The notes under the pieces are model-generated. The model was not told the DNA's origin. It worked only from the letters and a program-made list of their open reading frames with translations, and made no database searches. 14,814 nt of DNA, taken from UBA965 sp046303375 (GTDB taxonomy: Bacteria > Chloroflexota > Chloroflexia > Chloroflexales > Roseiflexaceae). Shown here piece after piece: positions 1 to 6,063 of this stretch; position 1 is the first letter of the stretch, and every line of letters begins with the position of its first letter. Where the stretch lies: positions 1-14,814 of the forward strand of contig JBKCGB010000202.1 in NCBI GenBank assembly GCA_046303375.1. Direction: 5' to 3'. Both the position numbers and the translations under genes were made by a program.

Positions 1-1050
1 AGGGTACTCGCCGAGCCCCGATACTGCCACCCCCACCTGCCGCATGGTACATGCGCCATCCCACAACACATCCAACAACTGCAATACACGCTCGCTGAGC
101 TCGCGGCCATCGCTGCTGGCACGCGCCAAGCGCCCTTGGCGCCCATCACCAGTGTGCAGATCCCAGCGCAGATAGCAACTCACCACCCGGGCGCGCAACT
201 GTTTGTGCTGCAAGCGTCGTGCCAGCTCGTAGGTGAGGGTAACCAACGTGCCAGCAATCAGCTCACGCTCGTTGGTGTCACGCAGAAATGTGGTGGAGTG
301 TGACAGTGATTTGGCGACGTGGTGAAAAACGAGCGGCGTATGATCGATGCCCTTGGACCAACGAATCAGCTCTTCGGCCTGGCGTGACGAAAAATGTGCC
401 CTGATGTCGCTACTGCGCGTCCAGGCGATTTCACCGAGCGTGGTAATCCCGAGGGCATGCAGCCGTGCGGTGGTTTTGGGGCCGACCCCACACAACGTGT
501 CGACAGGCAAGGGTGCCAAAAATGCCGCTTCGCCACCAGTCGGCACCACCAGAATAGCGTGGGGCATGATGCCTTGGCGAGCGCGCTGTTTGGCGATGTC
601 GGTGGCCGCTTTGGCGACCAGTTTGTTGCTAGCCACTCCACACGACACCGAAAGCTGGAGCTCGCTGGCGATGCGGTGTTGCAGGTGGCGGGCAATGTGG
701 GCCGGCGGGTCGCTCGCCAGCGTGATGTCCACGTATGCCTCGTCGATCGAGGCATGCTCGATGGCGCTGTACTCGCTCCGCACCAGTGCAATCACCTCGC
801 GTGAGGCCTGCATATACGCACGGAAATCAGGTCGCACCACCACCAACTCACGACACAGCTGCAAGGCCCGCGCCGTGGGGGTACCAGCCCGGATGCCAAA
901 GGCGCGAGCAGCGTATGAGGCGGTGGCGACGACGCCACGCTCGTTGGAGTGCCCTGCCACCACAAATGCGGTGTTGGTCAGGGCCGGGTTGCGGCGTTGT
1001 TCGACCGCACAAAAAAAGGCGTCGAGATCGAAATGCAGAATCGTACGCAT
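1..1050 (-). CDS. dinB: DNA polymerase IV (Y-family translesion polymerase), 3' end outside window
   Basis: Error-prone DNA polymerase that copies past damaged bases, without proofreading. Read from the ATG at 1050-1048 leftward, the frame is open for 350 codons to the window edge, so the C-terminus is missing. The N-terminus reads MRTILHFDLDAFFCAVE: metal-binding Asp8 and steric-gate Phe13 are at the same residue numbers as in E. coli DinB. The palm motif SIDEAYVD gives catalytic Asp103 and Glu104. A helix-hairpin-helix motif (GVGPKTTARLHALGI) follows, then the little-finger domain region (residues about 240-350). E. coli DinB has 351 residues; this one has at least 350 and continues. No strong Shine-Dalgarno is visible. 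The LexA-box-like palindrome 37-58 bases upstream suggests SOS induction. Identification is firm from motifs; only the C-terminus is unknown. Confidence 0.96.
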   Translation of the reverse strand, partial: MRTILHFDLDAFFCAVEQRRNPALTNTAFVVAGHSNERGVVATASYAARAFGIRAGTPTARALQLCRELVVVRPDFRAYMQASREVIALVRSEYSAIEHASIDEAYVDITLASDPPAHIARHLQHRIASELQLSVSCGVASNKLVAKAATDIAKQRARQGIMPHAILVVPTGGEAAFLAPLPVDTLCGVGPKTTARLHALGITTLGEIAWTRSSDIRAHFSSRQAEELIRWSKGIDHTPLVFHHVAKSLSHSTTFLRDTNERELIAGTLVTLTYELARRLQHKQLRARVVSCYLRWDLHTGDGRQGRLARASSDGRELSERVLQLLDVLWDGACTMRQVGVAVSGLGEYP

Positions 1051-1086
1051 AACCAAACGCTGATAGAAAAATTATGTCTCTTCTAT

Positions 1087-1108
1087 AATTAGCACATTTG
1101 TTCTAATT
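1087..1108. promoter_or_regulatory. LexA/SOS-box-like palindrome upstream of dinB
   Basis: A 22-bp dyad centred between 1097 and 1098 in which 9 of 11 base pairs are symmetric. Its core, GCAC-ATTT-GTTC at 1092-1103, differs by one base from the GAAC-N4-GTTC core of Gram-positive-type LexA boxes. It lies 37-58 bases upstream of the dinB start, and dinB is a classic SOS gene. A possible minus-strand -10 (CATAAT, reading 1076 to 1071) lies between it and the start codon, so a bound repressor would cover the promoter upstream half. The dyad is seen directly; LexA binding is inferred. Confidence 0.6.
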
Positions 1109-1270
1109 TGTCGAGTACGTAACAGTATGCTGCAGAAAGCAGGCACCATACAATGCCCCGTTTACGTGCTAGACGCATGTGGTACGTGTGTGGTAAAAAA
1201 ATGCTGGCGAATGTTATGCGCCCCTACGAGTGGCCACACATCACTATTTATGTTTGCCACCGCACACGAG

Positions 1271-1299
1271 TTGTCACGTTTGATTTTTTCTGCTATACT
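1271..1299 (+). promoter_or_regulatory. Sigma70-type extended -10 promoter of the Fe-S carrier gene
   Basis: The -35 is TTGTCA (1271-1276), the spacer is exactly 17 bases, and the -10 is TATACT (1294-1299), preceded by TGC (1291-1293) as an extended -10. Both hexamers match consensus at 5 of 6 positions. Transcription should begin near 1305-1307, giving a leader of about 54 bases that includes an inverted repeat and the Shine-Dalgarno. Confidence 0.75.
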
Positions 1300-1308
1300 C
1301 AAAAAACA

Positions 1309-1337
1309 AATATGCGAAATATGTATGTCCGCATATT
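1309..1337 (+). promoter_or_regulatory. Perfect 8-bp inverted repeat in the leader of the Fe-S carrier gene
   Basis: AATATGCG (1309-1316) and CGCATATT (1330-1337) are perfect reverse complements separated by 13 bases. The repeat starts at the predicted transcription start and ends 10 bases before the Shine-Dalgarno. It could be an operator for a dimeric repressor or an mRNA hairpin affecting translation or stability. It lacks a T-run, so it is not an intrinsic terminator. The regulator is unknown. Confidence 0.5.
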
Positions 1338-1359
1338 CTTTTCATTCAGGAGGTCAGTG

Positions 1360-1812
1360 ATGACGTTGCTCGACCAAAACATTTCAGTCACGCAGTTTGT
1401 GCCCGCCGCACCAACCATCAATATCACCCCGGCTGCTGCCGAGCGCTTGCTTGCCATGATGCAAGAGCGCGAGCTTGGCGACTACTCGTTGCGTGTCTTC
1501 GTGTCGGGTGGTGGTTGCTCAGGGTTGCAGTACGGCATGACGTTTGACAACGAGGCCCGTGACGGCGACACCAACTGGGAAGCACATGGTCTAAAGGTCA
1601 TGCTTGACCCGATCAGTGCACGCTACCTGATGGGTGCGACTATTTCGTTCCAGCAGGACAACATGCTCCAAGGTGCCTTCAAAATTGACAACCCCAACGC
1701 CGTGTCAAGCTGTGGCTGTGGGCACTCCTTCCGCTCCAAGGAAGAGGGTGGCGACGATGCCGACGAATACAGCGGTGGTGGTGGCTGTGGGAGCTGCTCC
1801 AGCAATCGCTAG
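1360..1812 (+). CDS. A-type Fe-S cluster carrier/insertion protein (ErpA/IscA/SufA family, HesB-like)
   Basis: Predicted scaffold/carrier that delivers iron-sulfur clusters to apo-proteins in the cytoplasm. The 150-residue product carries the three family cysteines: Cys53 in GGGCSGLQYG and Cys118/Cys120 in SSCGCGHSF. The core spans about residues 19-126. The ATG at 1360 was chosen because a perfect AGGAGG (1348-1353) sits 6 bases upstream and the predicted promoter lies just before it; an in-frame start at 1153 would precede that promoter. After the core comes an unusual acidic, Gly/Ser-rich tail (about 127-150) ending in CGSC, with two extra cysteines (143, 146). A hairpin terminator follows. 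A rhodanese, a possible sulfur handler, is next. Which A-type subtype it is (ErpA, IscA or SufA) cannot be settled by eye, so no symbol is given. Confidence 0.93.
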   Translation: MTLLDQNISVTQFVPAAPTINITPAAAERLLAMMQERELGDYSLRVFVSGGGCSGLQYGMTFDNEARDGDTNWEAHGLKVMLDPISARYLMGATISFQQDNMLQGAFKIDNPNAVSSCGCGHSFRSKEEGGDDADEYSGGGGCGSCSSNR

Positions 1813-1829
1813 TAGTACTGATTTTCACG

Positions 1830-1862
1830 ACAGTGCCTCTTCACACGAAGGGGCACTGTTTT
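1830..1862 (+). terminator. Intrinsic terminator/attenuator after the Fe-S carrier gene
   Basis: A 12-bp stem with one G-T wobble (1830-1841 with 1848-1859), a 6-base loop (CACACG), and a short TTTT at the 3' side (1859-1862) followed by GTGTAT. It lies 17 bases past the stop codon and 21 bases before the rhodanese start. The stem is strong but the T-run is short, so it may terminate only partly and let some transcription reach the rhodanese gene, for which I see no separate promoter. Confidence 0.75.
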
Positions 1863-1883
1863 GTGTATACAAAGGAGTCACCA

Positions 1884-2207
1884 ATGGTCAAATCCGTCAC
1901 TGTCCACGACGTGCATGCCATGCAACAACGAGGCGATTCATTTGTGCTCATCGATGTGCGTGAACCGCACGAGCATGCCATCGCCTTCGTGACCGGCGCA
2001 CAGGCATACCCCATGAGTCAGGCAGCCACCTGGCTACCGGTCCTCGATCCACAGGCACCTACGGTGGTGATGTGTCATCACGGCGGGCGGAGTGCGAGTG
2101 TGGCCCAGGCGCTAGTGACACGCTTTGGCTTCCAGGATGTCTCCAACATGGAAGGTGGCATTGATGCCTGGTCGTGCGACATCGACGCCACGATTCCGCG
2201 CTACTAA
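1884..2207 (+). CDS. Single-domain rhodanese-like sulfurtransferase
   Basis: Predicted sulfur transfer protein that would carry a persulfide on a cysteine, in the cytoplasm (no signal peptide). The 107-residue product is the usual length for one-domain rhodaneses of the GlpE/PspE type. It shows the LIDVREPHEHA motif (residues 22-32), the active loop CHHGGRS with catalytic Cys64, and the C-terminal NMEGGIDAW motif (88-96). The start at 1884 is set by AAAGGAG (1871-1877) 6 bases upstream; an earlier in-frame ATG at 1833 lies inside the terminator hairpin. The loop fits CxxGxR rhodaneses rather than Cdc25-like phosphatases. It lies after the Fe-S carrier and 6 bases before the methyltransferase gene. 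Substrate unknown. Confidence 0.92.
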   Translation: MVKSVTVHDVHAMQQRGDSFVLIDVREPHEHAIAFVTGAQAYPMSQAATWLPVLDPQAPTVVMCHHGGRSASVAQALVTRFGFQDVSNMEGGIDAWSCDIDATIPRY

Positions 2208-2213
2208 ACGACC

Positions 2214-3029
2214 ATGCACCTCAGTCATCTCAGCATTTTTTGCTGCCCACACTGCCAACATGCACTCACACTCAGCCATGGCGACGGGCATACGGGCATG
2301 GTGGTATGTACCCAAGGCCACCCCTTTGCGATTACCCGTGGTGTGCTCGATCTACTTGGCCCTGCGCAGCCACAAAGTGCGGCAGCCTGGGTCAATGAAT
2401 TCGCTATTACGGCGTGGCTCTACGAACGCATTTGGCGCCCCTATGCGCTCACACTCATGAGTGGCACCGCATTCCCCTATACCCGCGAGCTCACGTGGCT
2501 GTGTGGCACTGTGCCTAGCACCTGCCGCACCATCGTCGATGTAGCCTGCTCCAACGGGTTGTATGCGCGGGCACTGGCCCAATCCCACCCGCAGGCCCAC
2601 ATCATCGGCATCGACCGCGCCATGCCCATGCTGGTCGAGGCTGTGGTGCGCGCTGATGCAGCACGGCTCCCAATTAGCTATGTGCGCGCCGATGCACGAG
2701 CCTTGCCGTTTGGCACGGCAGGGATTGATGCAGTGGTCGTGGGTGGTTCATGGAACGAAATGGAAGAATTGCCCCGTGTGTTCGCCGAAATGGCGCGCAT
2801 CACCATCCCACGTGGGCGGCTGGTCGCCATGGCGCTCACGCAGTCCACACGGCGCTTGGGGGTCGCCATTCAACGGCTCCTCAGCGGGGGTGGTACACAG
2901 TTTTTTGATCCCACTGACTTGGCAGCACAACTCCTTGAGGCAGGCTGGCACCTCGATGCGGCAACAGTCACCGGAGTTGTCTGGCAGGGGGTGGCCAGCC
3001 GCACGGAGCATCCCGATGGCCAAAGCTGA
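2214..3029 (+). CDS. SAM-dependent methyltransferase with N-terminal Trm112/RlmA-type Zn ribbon
   Basis: The 271-residue product begins with a zinc-ribbon-like segment: Cys11-X2-Cys14 and Cys32-X3-His36, the ligand pattern of the RlmA rRNA methyltransferase ribbon. A class I methyltransferase fold follows: motif I VDVACSNGLYA (109-119), acidic IGID (131-134) for the SAM ribose, then DARALPFGTAGIDAVVV (160-176), typical of Methyltransf_11/UbiE-like enzymes. The region WLYERIWRPY (69-78) also recalls plant plastid and cyanobacterial proteins of this architecture. The substrate could be RNA or a lipid/quinone and cannot be read from the sequence. It starts 6 bases after the rhodanese stop with no clear Shine-Dalgarno, suggesting translational coupling, and overlaps the next gene by 14 bases. 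Confidence 0.85.
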   Translation: MHLSHLSIFCCPHCQHALTLSHGDGHTGMVVCTQGHPFAITRGVLDLLGPAQPQSAAAWVNEFAITAWLYERIWRPYALTLMSGTAFPYTRELTWLCGTVPSTCRTIVDVACSNGLYARALAQSHPQAHIIGIDRAMPMLVEAVVRADAARLPISYVRADARALPFGTAGIDAVVVGGSWNEMEELPRVFAEMARITIPRGRLVAMALTQSTRRLGVAIQRLLSGGGTQFFDPTDLAAQLLEAGWHLDAATVTGVVWQGVASRTEHPDGQS

Positions 3030-3819
3030 ACTCATCTATCTCGCCACCCAAAGCGGTCTCGTGACCCTGAGCAATCCAGGCGGGATTGGCCGGTGGCTCA
3101 AAGCGGGCACAAGTATGCAGGCACAGCCACTGTGTTGTGTGTGGAGCAATCCGCAAGACCCAACACATGTCATCTGTGGAGATGGTCATCAGCTATGGCA
3201 AAGCCACGATGGGGCGCAGCAATGGCAGCCCATGGCAGGTCCTGCCTGTCGTGTGTTGTGTGCGAGTCGCACCAGCCCTAACCGCATTCTTGCAGGCGAT
3301 GGAGTATCTGCCTGGCTGAGTCATGATGCGGGAGTCACGTGGCACGCCCTTGGGCACGCACAGCATGTGGGGATGGCCGGTGAGACGTTGTGGTATGACC
3401 AGATGCAGAGCAGCGATGGTGGTCAACGCTGGCAGACAATATCTGCAACCATTGCAGCGTTGAGCTATGACGCTAAGTCGCGCCTCATGCGAGATGCTGA
3501 CGGCACCTGGGTGGCAGATACGACGCCGATTGTTGCGCCACCGGTGCCCTGCCTCTCGTGGGCGGTGTGTGGTGGCGCCCCGTGGACGGCGGTCGGTGCC
3601 GATGGCAACATGCTATGGCACTACCACAATGCACAATGGATGCCTCAATCACACCTACCCGTGCACTTGGTACACGCCTCGCTCTACCACCCTGACCAGC
3701 TGTGGGCGTGCGGTCAACGTGGCGACGTCTGGCTGAGTACTGATCGCGGGCAGACGTGGCTCAATGTGCGGAGTGGATTGTCATCAATTACGGCGATTAC
3801 GAGTGCGCGCTTGGTCTAA
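3016..3819 (+). CDS. BNR/Asp-box repeat beta-propeller protein, function unknown
   Basis: The 267-residue product has four Asp-box motifs (SxDxGxxW): SHDGAQQW (63-70, Ala in place of the Gly), SHDAGVTW (102-109), SSDGGQRW (132-139) and STDRGQTW (241-248). These mark hairpin turns in beta-propellers of sialidase, Vps10/sortilin and Ycf48-like proteins. A fifth blade may be degenerate around 190-208. There is no signal peptide or membrane segment, so it is probably cytoplasmic. I see no sialidase catalytic site (RIP motif, Arg triad) and do not call it an enzyme. The ATG at 3016 lies inside the methyltransferase gene (14-base overlap) with GGAG 7 bases upstream. The overlap suggests co-translation; a binding or scaffold role is only a guess. 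Confidence 0.8.
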   Translation: MAKAELIYLATQSGLVTLSNPGGIGRWLKAGTSMQAQPLCCVWSNPQDPTHVICGDGHQLWQSHDGAQQWQPMAGPACRVLCASRTSPNRILAGDGVSAWLSHDAGVTWHALGHAQHVGMAGETLWYDQMQSSDGGQRWQTISATIAALSYDAKSRLMRDADGTWVADTTPIVAPPVPCLSWAVCGGAPWTAVGADGNMLWHYHNAQWMPQSHLPVHLVHASLYHPDQLWACGQRGDVWLSTDRGQTWLNVRSGLSSITAITSARLV

Positions 3820-3951
3820 CCGGTGTGTGATATGAATCAGAAAATGCTGCATATTGATTAGGTGTGCAATATCTCACCATTTATTTGACAAAACATGTGC
3901 ATCATGCTATAAGTAGCGCAGTTAGGAAGTGGGTTATGGGAGAAAGCGTTC
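3820..3951 (+). promoter_or_regulatory. carH upstream region: promoter plus GGTGTG dyad
   Basis: The promoter is a perfect -35 TTGACA (3885-3890), a 17-base spacer and -10 TATAAG (3908-3913), preceded by TGC as an extended -10. Transcription should start near 3919-3921, giving a leader of about 30 bases with GGGAGAAAG (3938-3946) as Shine-Dalgarno. Immediately upstream of the -35 is an imperfect dyad GGTGTG-N6-CTCACC (3861-3878), and another GGTGTG plus GTGATA lies at 3822-3832. Similar elements occur at the crtB promoter, so autoregulation by the encoded MerR protein is possible but inferred. Confidence 0.7.
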
Positions 3952-4896
3952 ATGGCACAACCACCATCACTGGCACTACTATCTGGTGCACCAGTATTCA
4001 ACACCAAGGCGGTCGCGCTCGAGACGTCAGTTCCTCCCGATACATTCCGGGCCTGGGAACGGCGCTACGGAGTGCCGCGCCCACAACGTACCCAAGGTGG
4101 CCATCGCCTCTATTCGGAGCGCGACATTGCGATTATTCGTTGGTTGCGCGATCGTACTGCTGAGGGGATGAACATCAGTCATGCGGTCATGTTGCTGAGC
4201 AACGTGCTCGAGGATGATGGTGCATTGCCAATTGTGAATGCATCACGTGGACTCGACCAGTTTGTCGGCGAGCTCACACAATCGCTCATCGCATTTGATG
4301 CGATTACCGCTGAGCGCTTACTCGGCGAAGCCTTTGCCATTCATCCATTCGAGCATGTATTACTCGAGCTAGTGCAACCAGTTATGTCAGAGGTCGGCGA
4401 GCGCTGGCATCGTGGTGAAATCAACGTGGCGACTGAGCATTTTGCTACCGAATTCATACGGCGCAAATTGTCGAGCTTGGTGAATATTTTTGAATCGGTG
4501 GCCACCCGTGAGACAGTAGTGATTGGGTGCGCACCCGACGAACTGCATGACGTGGGTGTGTTGTTGGCAAGTCTCTTTCTGGTGCGGCGCGGCTGGCGGG
4601 TTATCTACCTCGGTGCCCGCGTACCGCTCAGTGACCTCATGGAAACCATTGCCAAGGTCAAACCCGATTTGGTCTGCTTATCGAGTGCCACAGCTGAATC
4701 AGTGAATTCGCTGCGTGACGTGGGTGTGGCCATGCGCCAGACCTTCCCCAATGTGAAATTCGGCTATGGCGGGCGTATTTTCAATGTGTCGCCCGAGCTG
4801 CGCCAGCATATGCCGGGGACATTTTTGGGGCATGATGCACGTGAATTAGTTGACAACGTCAACATGATTCTAAGCCGGCCAACGGCGACCACATAA
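3952..4896 (+). CDS. CarH-like MerR-family repressor with adenosylcobalamin photosensor domain
   Basis: Predicted light-responsive transcription factor: in the CarH family, AdoCbl-bound tetramers repress carotenoid genes in the dark and light breaks the Co-C bond to release DNA. The 314-residue product has an N-terminal MerR winged helix (about 14-85; FNTKAVALETSVPPDTFRAWERRYG, split here as FNTKAVALE then TSVPPDTFRAWERRYG; then GGHRLYSERDIAII), a four-helix cobalamin cap (about 100-182) and a Rossmann B12-binding domain (about 187-308). The cap has the diagnostic W-X9-EH (Trp152, Glu162, His163) and His153 right after Trp152, matching Thermus CarH W131, E141, H142 and H132. DELH (His199) matches axial ligand H177. 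It has its own strong promoter and lies upstream of crtB, its expected target. Start set by GGGAGAAAG upstream. Confidence 0.92.
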   Translation: MAQPPSLALLSGAPVFNTKAVALETSVPPDTFRAWERRYGVPRPQRTQGGHRLYSERDIAIIRWLRDRTAEGMNISHAVMLLSNVLEDDGALPIVNASRGLDQFVGELTQSLIAFDAITAERLLGEAFAIHPFEHVLLELVQPVMSEVGERWHRGEINVATEHFATEFIRRKLSSLVNIFESVATRETVVIGCAPDELHDVGVLLASLFLVRRGWRVIYLGARVPLSDLMETIAKVKPDLVCLSSATAESVNSLRDVGVAMRQTFPNVKFGYGGRIFNVSPELRQHMPGTFLGHDARELVDNVNMILSRPTATT

Positions 4897-5079
4897 GTAT
4901 ATCTATGTATTCACACATATCGTGATAGGCATTCGCGCGTATCCGTGATATAATGGGGGTGTGATACACACCTCCATACCCCTGTATACATCCAACCATC
5001 GCCCTGACAGCGTATACACTCGTAGCAAACTGTGTGTGATTATGTTGCGCCATCCCGCCTACGAGCGAAAGACGCCCTT
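4897..5079 (+). promoter_or_regulatory. crtB upstream region: promoter, repeated TATC/GATA motifs, dyad and long leader
   Basis: The promoter is TAGGCA (4926-4931, 4 of 6), a 17-base spacer and a perfect TATAAT (4949-4954) with TGA as extended -10; start near 4960. Two related motifs, TATCGTGATA (4918-4927) and TATCCGTGATA (4940-4950), touch the -35 and the -10. A dyad GGTGTG-N3-CACACC (4958-4972) covers the predicted start. TGTATAC (4983-4989) and GTATACA (5012-5018) could pair in the leader of about 120 bases. The layout suits a regulated promoter, and the neighbouring CarH-like protein is the obvious candidate regulator. The motifs are seen; their binding is inferred. Confidence 0.6.
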
Positions 5080-6063
5080 ATGTTGACACAACACCCAAGT
5101 ACTGTGTTGCGACCACCGGCAGGTGATGCTGCTGCGTTGTTGGATAACCTCAAACGATTCATTGATCCGAGTATGCACGATGTGCTCGTCGACGAGCACG
5201 ACGCACTCGGCGTCAATGAACGCCGTGCCGCCTATGCGCACTGCGTTGGCATGACACGTCATCACTCCAAGAGTTTTTATTTTAGTACGGCACTCTTGCC
5301 TGCAGCCAAACAGCAGGCCATTCGGGCGTTGTATGCATTTTGTCGCACCAGTGATGATATCGTTGATCAAGCAGCCACAGGCAGTGCACCCCATGCATTG
5401 GCCCACTGGGTATGGCTGGTACACAACCAAGTGACGCCACGTGACAACCCGGTATTGATTGCATGGAACGACACGGTGGCGCAGTATCACATCTCGCAAG
5501 AGCTCGTTGATGAGCTCTTGGCGGGCATTGCAATGGATTTAACCGTATCACGCTACGAAACATTTGAAGATTTGTGGCTCTACTGCTACCGAGTGGCATC
5601 AGTGGTTGGCTTGATTTCGATGCAAATCATCGGGCATACCGACGAGGCCATCGACTATGCGGTCAAGCTGGGGGTAGCACTCCAACTGACCAACATTTTA
5701 CGTGATGTAGGTGAAGACGCCGTCCGTGGGCGTATCTATCTGCCACAAGCTGATTTACGTCGTTTTGGGTTGAGTGACGACGACATCTTCAATCAGCGCC
5801 AGAGCCCTCAATTCACTGAATTAATGCGCTATGAAATTGCACGAGCACAAACACTGTACGATGATGCATGGCAGGGTATTGGCATGCTCCAAGCCGATAG
5901 TCGACTCGCAATTGCGGCGGCAGCGGTGATCTACCGTGGCATCCTTGATAGTATTCAACACAACGAGTATGATGTATTTCAAAAGCGTGCGTTTGTGCCA
6001 CTCACACGCAAATTGTGGCTACTCTGGCATGCCAAACAACGTATCACACAGGATTTTTCGTGA
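5080..6063 (+). CDS. crtB: Phytoene synthase (squalene/phytoene synthase family)
   Basis: Predicted to join two geranylgeranyl diphosphates head to head into 15-cis-phytoene, the first committed step of C40 carotenoid synthesis. The 327-residue product has the substrate-binding HHSKSFYFST (61-70), the first Asp-rich motif SDDIVD (91-96), YCYRVASVVG (168-177), and the second Asp-rich stretch LQLTNILRDVGEDAVRGRIYLP, split as LQLTNILRDVGED (201-213) and RGRIYLP (216-222). The RDVGED and RIYLP signature favours phytoene over squalene synthase, though eye inspection cannot fully exclude squalene or dehydrosqualene synthase. A CarH-like regulator upstream supports the carotenoid role. The ATG at 5080 is chosen; an in-frame GTG at 5032 would add 16 residues without a ribosome site. 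It shares a GTGA overlap with the next gene. Confidence 0.92.
   Translation: MLTQHPSTVLRPPAGDAAALLDNLKRFIDPSMHDVLVDEHDALGVNERRAAYAHCVGMTRHHSKSFYFSTALLPAAKQQAIRALYAFCRTSDDIVDQAATGSAPHALAHWVWLVHNQVTPRDNPVLIAWNDTVAQYHISQELVDELLAGIAMDLTVSRYETFEDLWLYCYRVASVVGLISMQIIGHTDEAIDYAVKLGVALQLTNILRDVGEDAVRGRIYLPQADLRRFGLSDDDIFNQRQSPQFTELMRYEIARAQTLYDDAWQGIGMLQADSRLAIAAAAVIYRGILDSIQHNEYDVFQKRAFVPLTRKLWLLWHAKQRITQDFS

Larger units (their letters stand above)
1051..1359. other. Intergenic region between divergent dinB and the Fe-S carrier gene
   Basis: This is the longest gap in the window (309 bases) and is more AT-rich than the flanking genes. The left part holds the dinB palindrome and a weak minus-strand -10. 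The right part (1271-1353) holds a near-consensus promoter, a leader inverted repeat and a strong Shine-Dalgarno for the Fe-S carrier gene. Between about 1110 and 1268 I see no gene, RNA or repeat. Short plus-strand frames there lack ribosome binding sites and run into the downstream gene. Confidence 0.7.

Noticed and set aside
347..1063. Plus-strand open frame of 238 codons opposite dinB
   Set aside because: It is antisense to a clear DinB frame carrying all catalytic motifs, is rich in Arg, Ser and Ala, and shows no family motif or ribosome site.
1153..1359. N-terminal extension of the Fe-S carrier from the start at 1153
   Set aside because: The extension contains the predicted promoter and leader repeat, has no family resemblance, and a perfect AGGAGG precedes the internal ATG at 1360.
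1127..1360. Small 77-codon frame in the intergenic region
   Set aside because: It has no ribosome site, ends inside the downstream start, and spans the promoter; its cysteine content looks accidental.
2563..3015. Upstream extension of the propeller gene inside the methyltransferase gene
   Set aside because: It is an out-of-frame shadow of the methyltransferase; the ATG at 3016 with GGAG upstream starts the Asp-box protein.
3835..3859. Possible hairpin AATCA...TGATT around ATGCTGCAT as terminator after the propeller gene
   Set aside because: The arms are offset by two bases, the stem is weak and no T-run follows.
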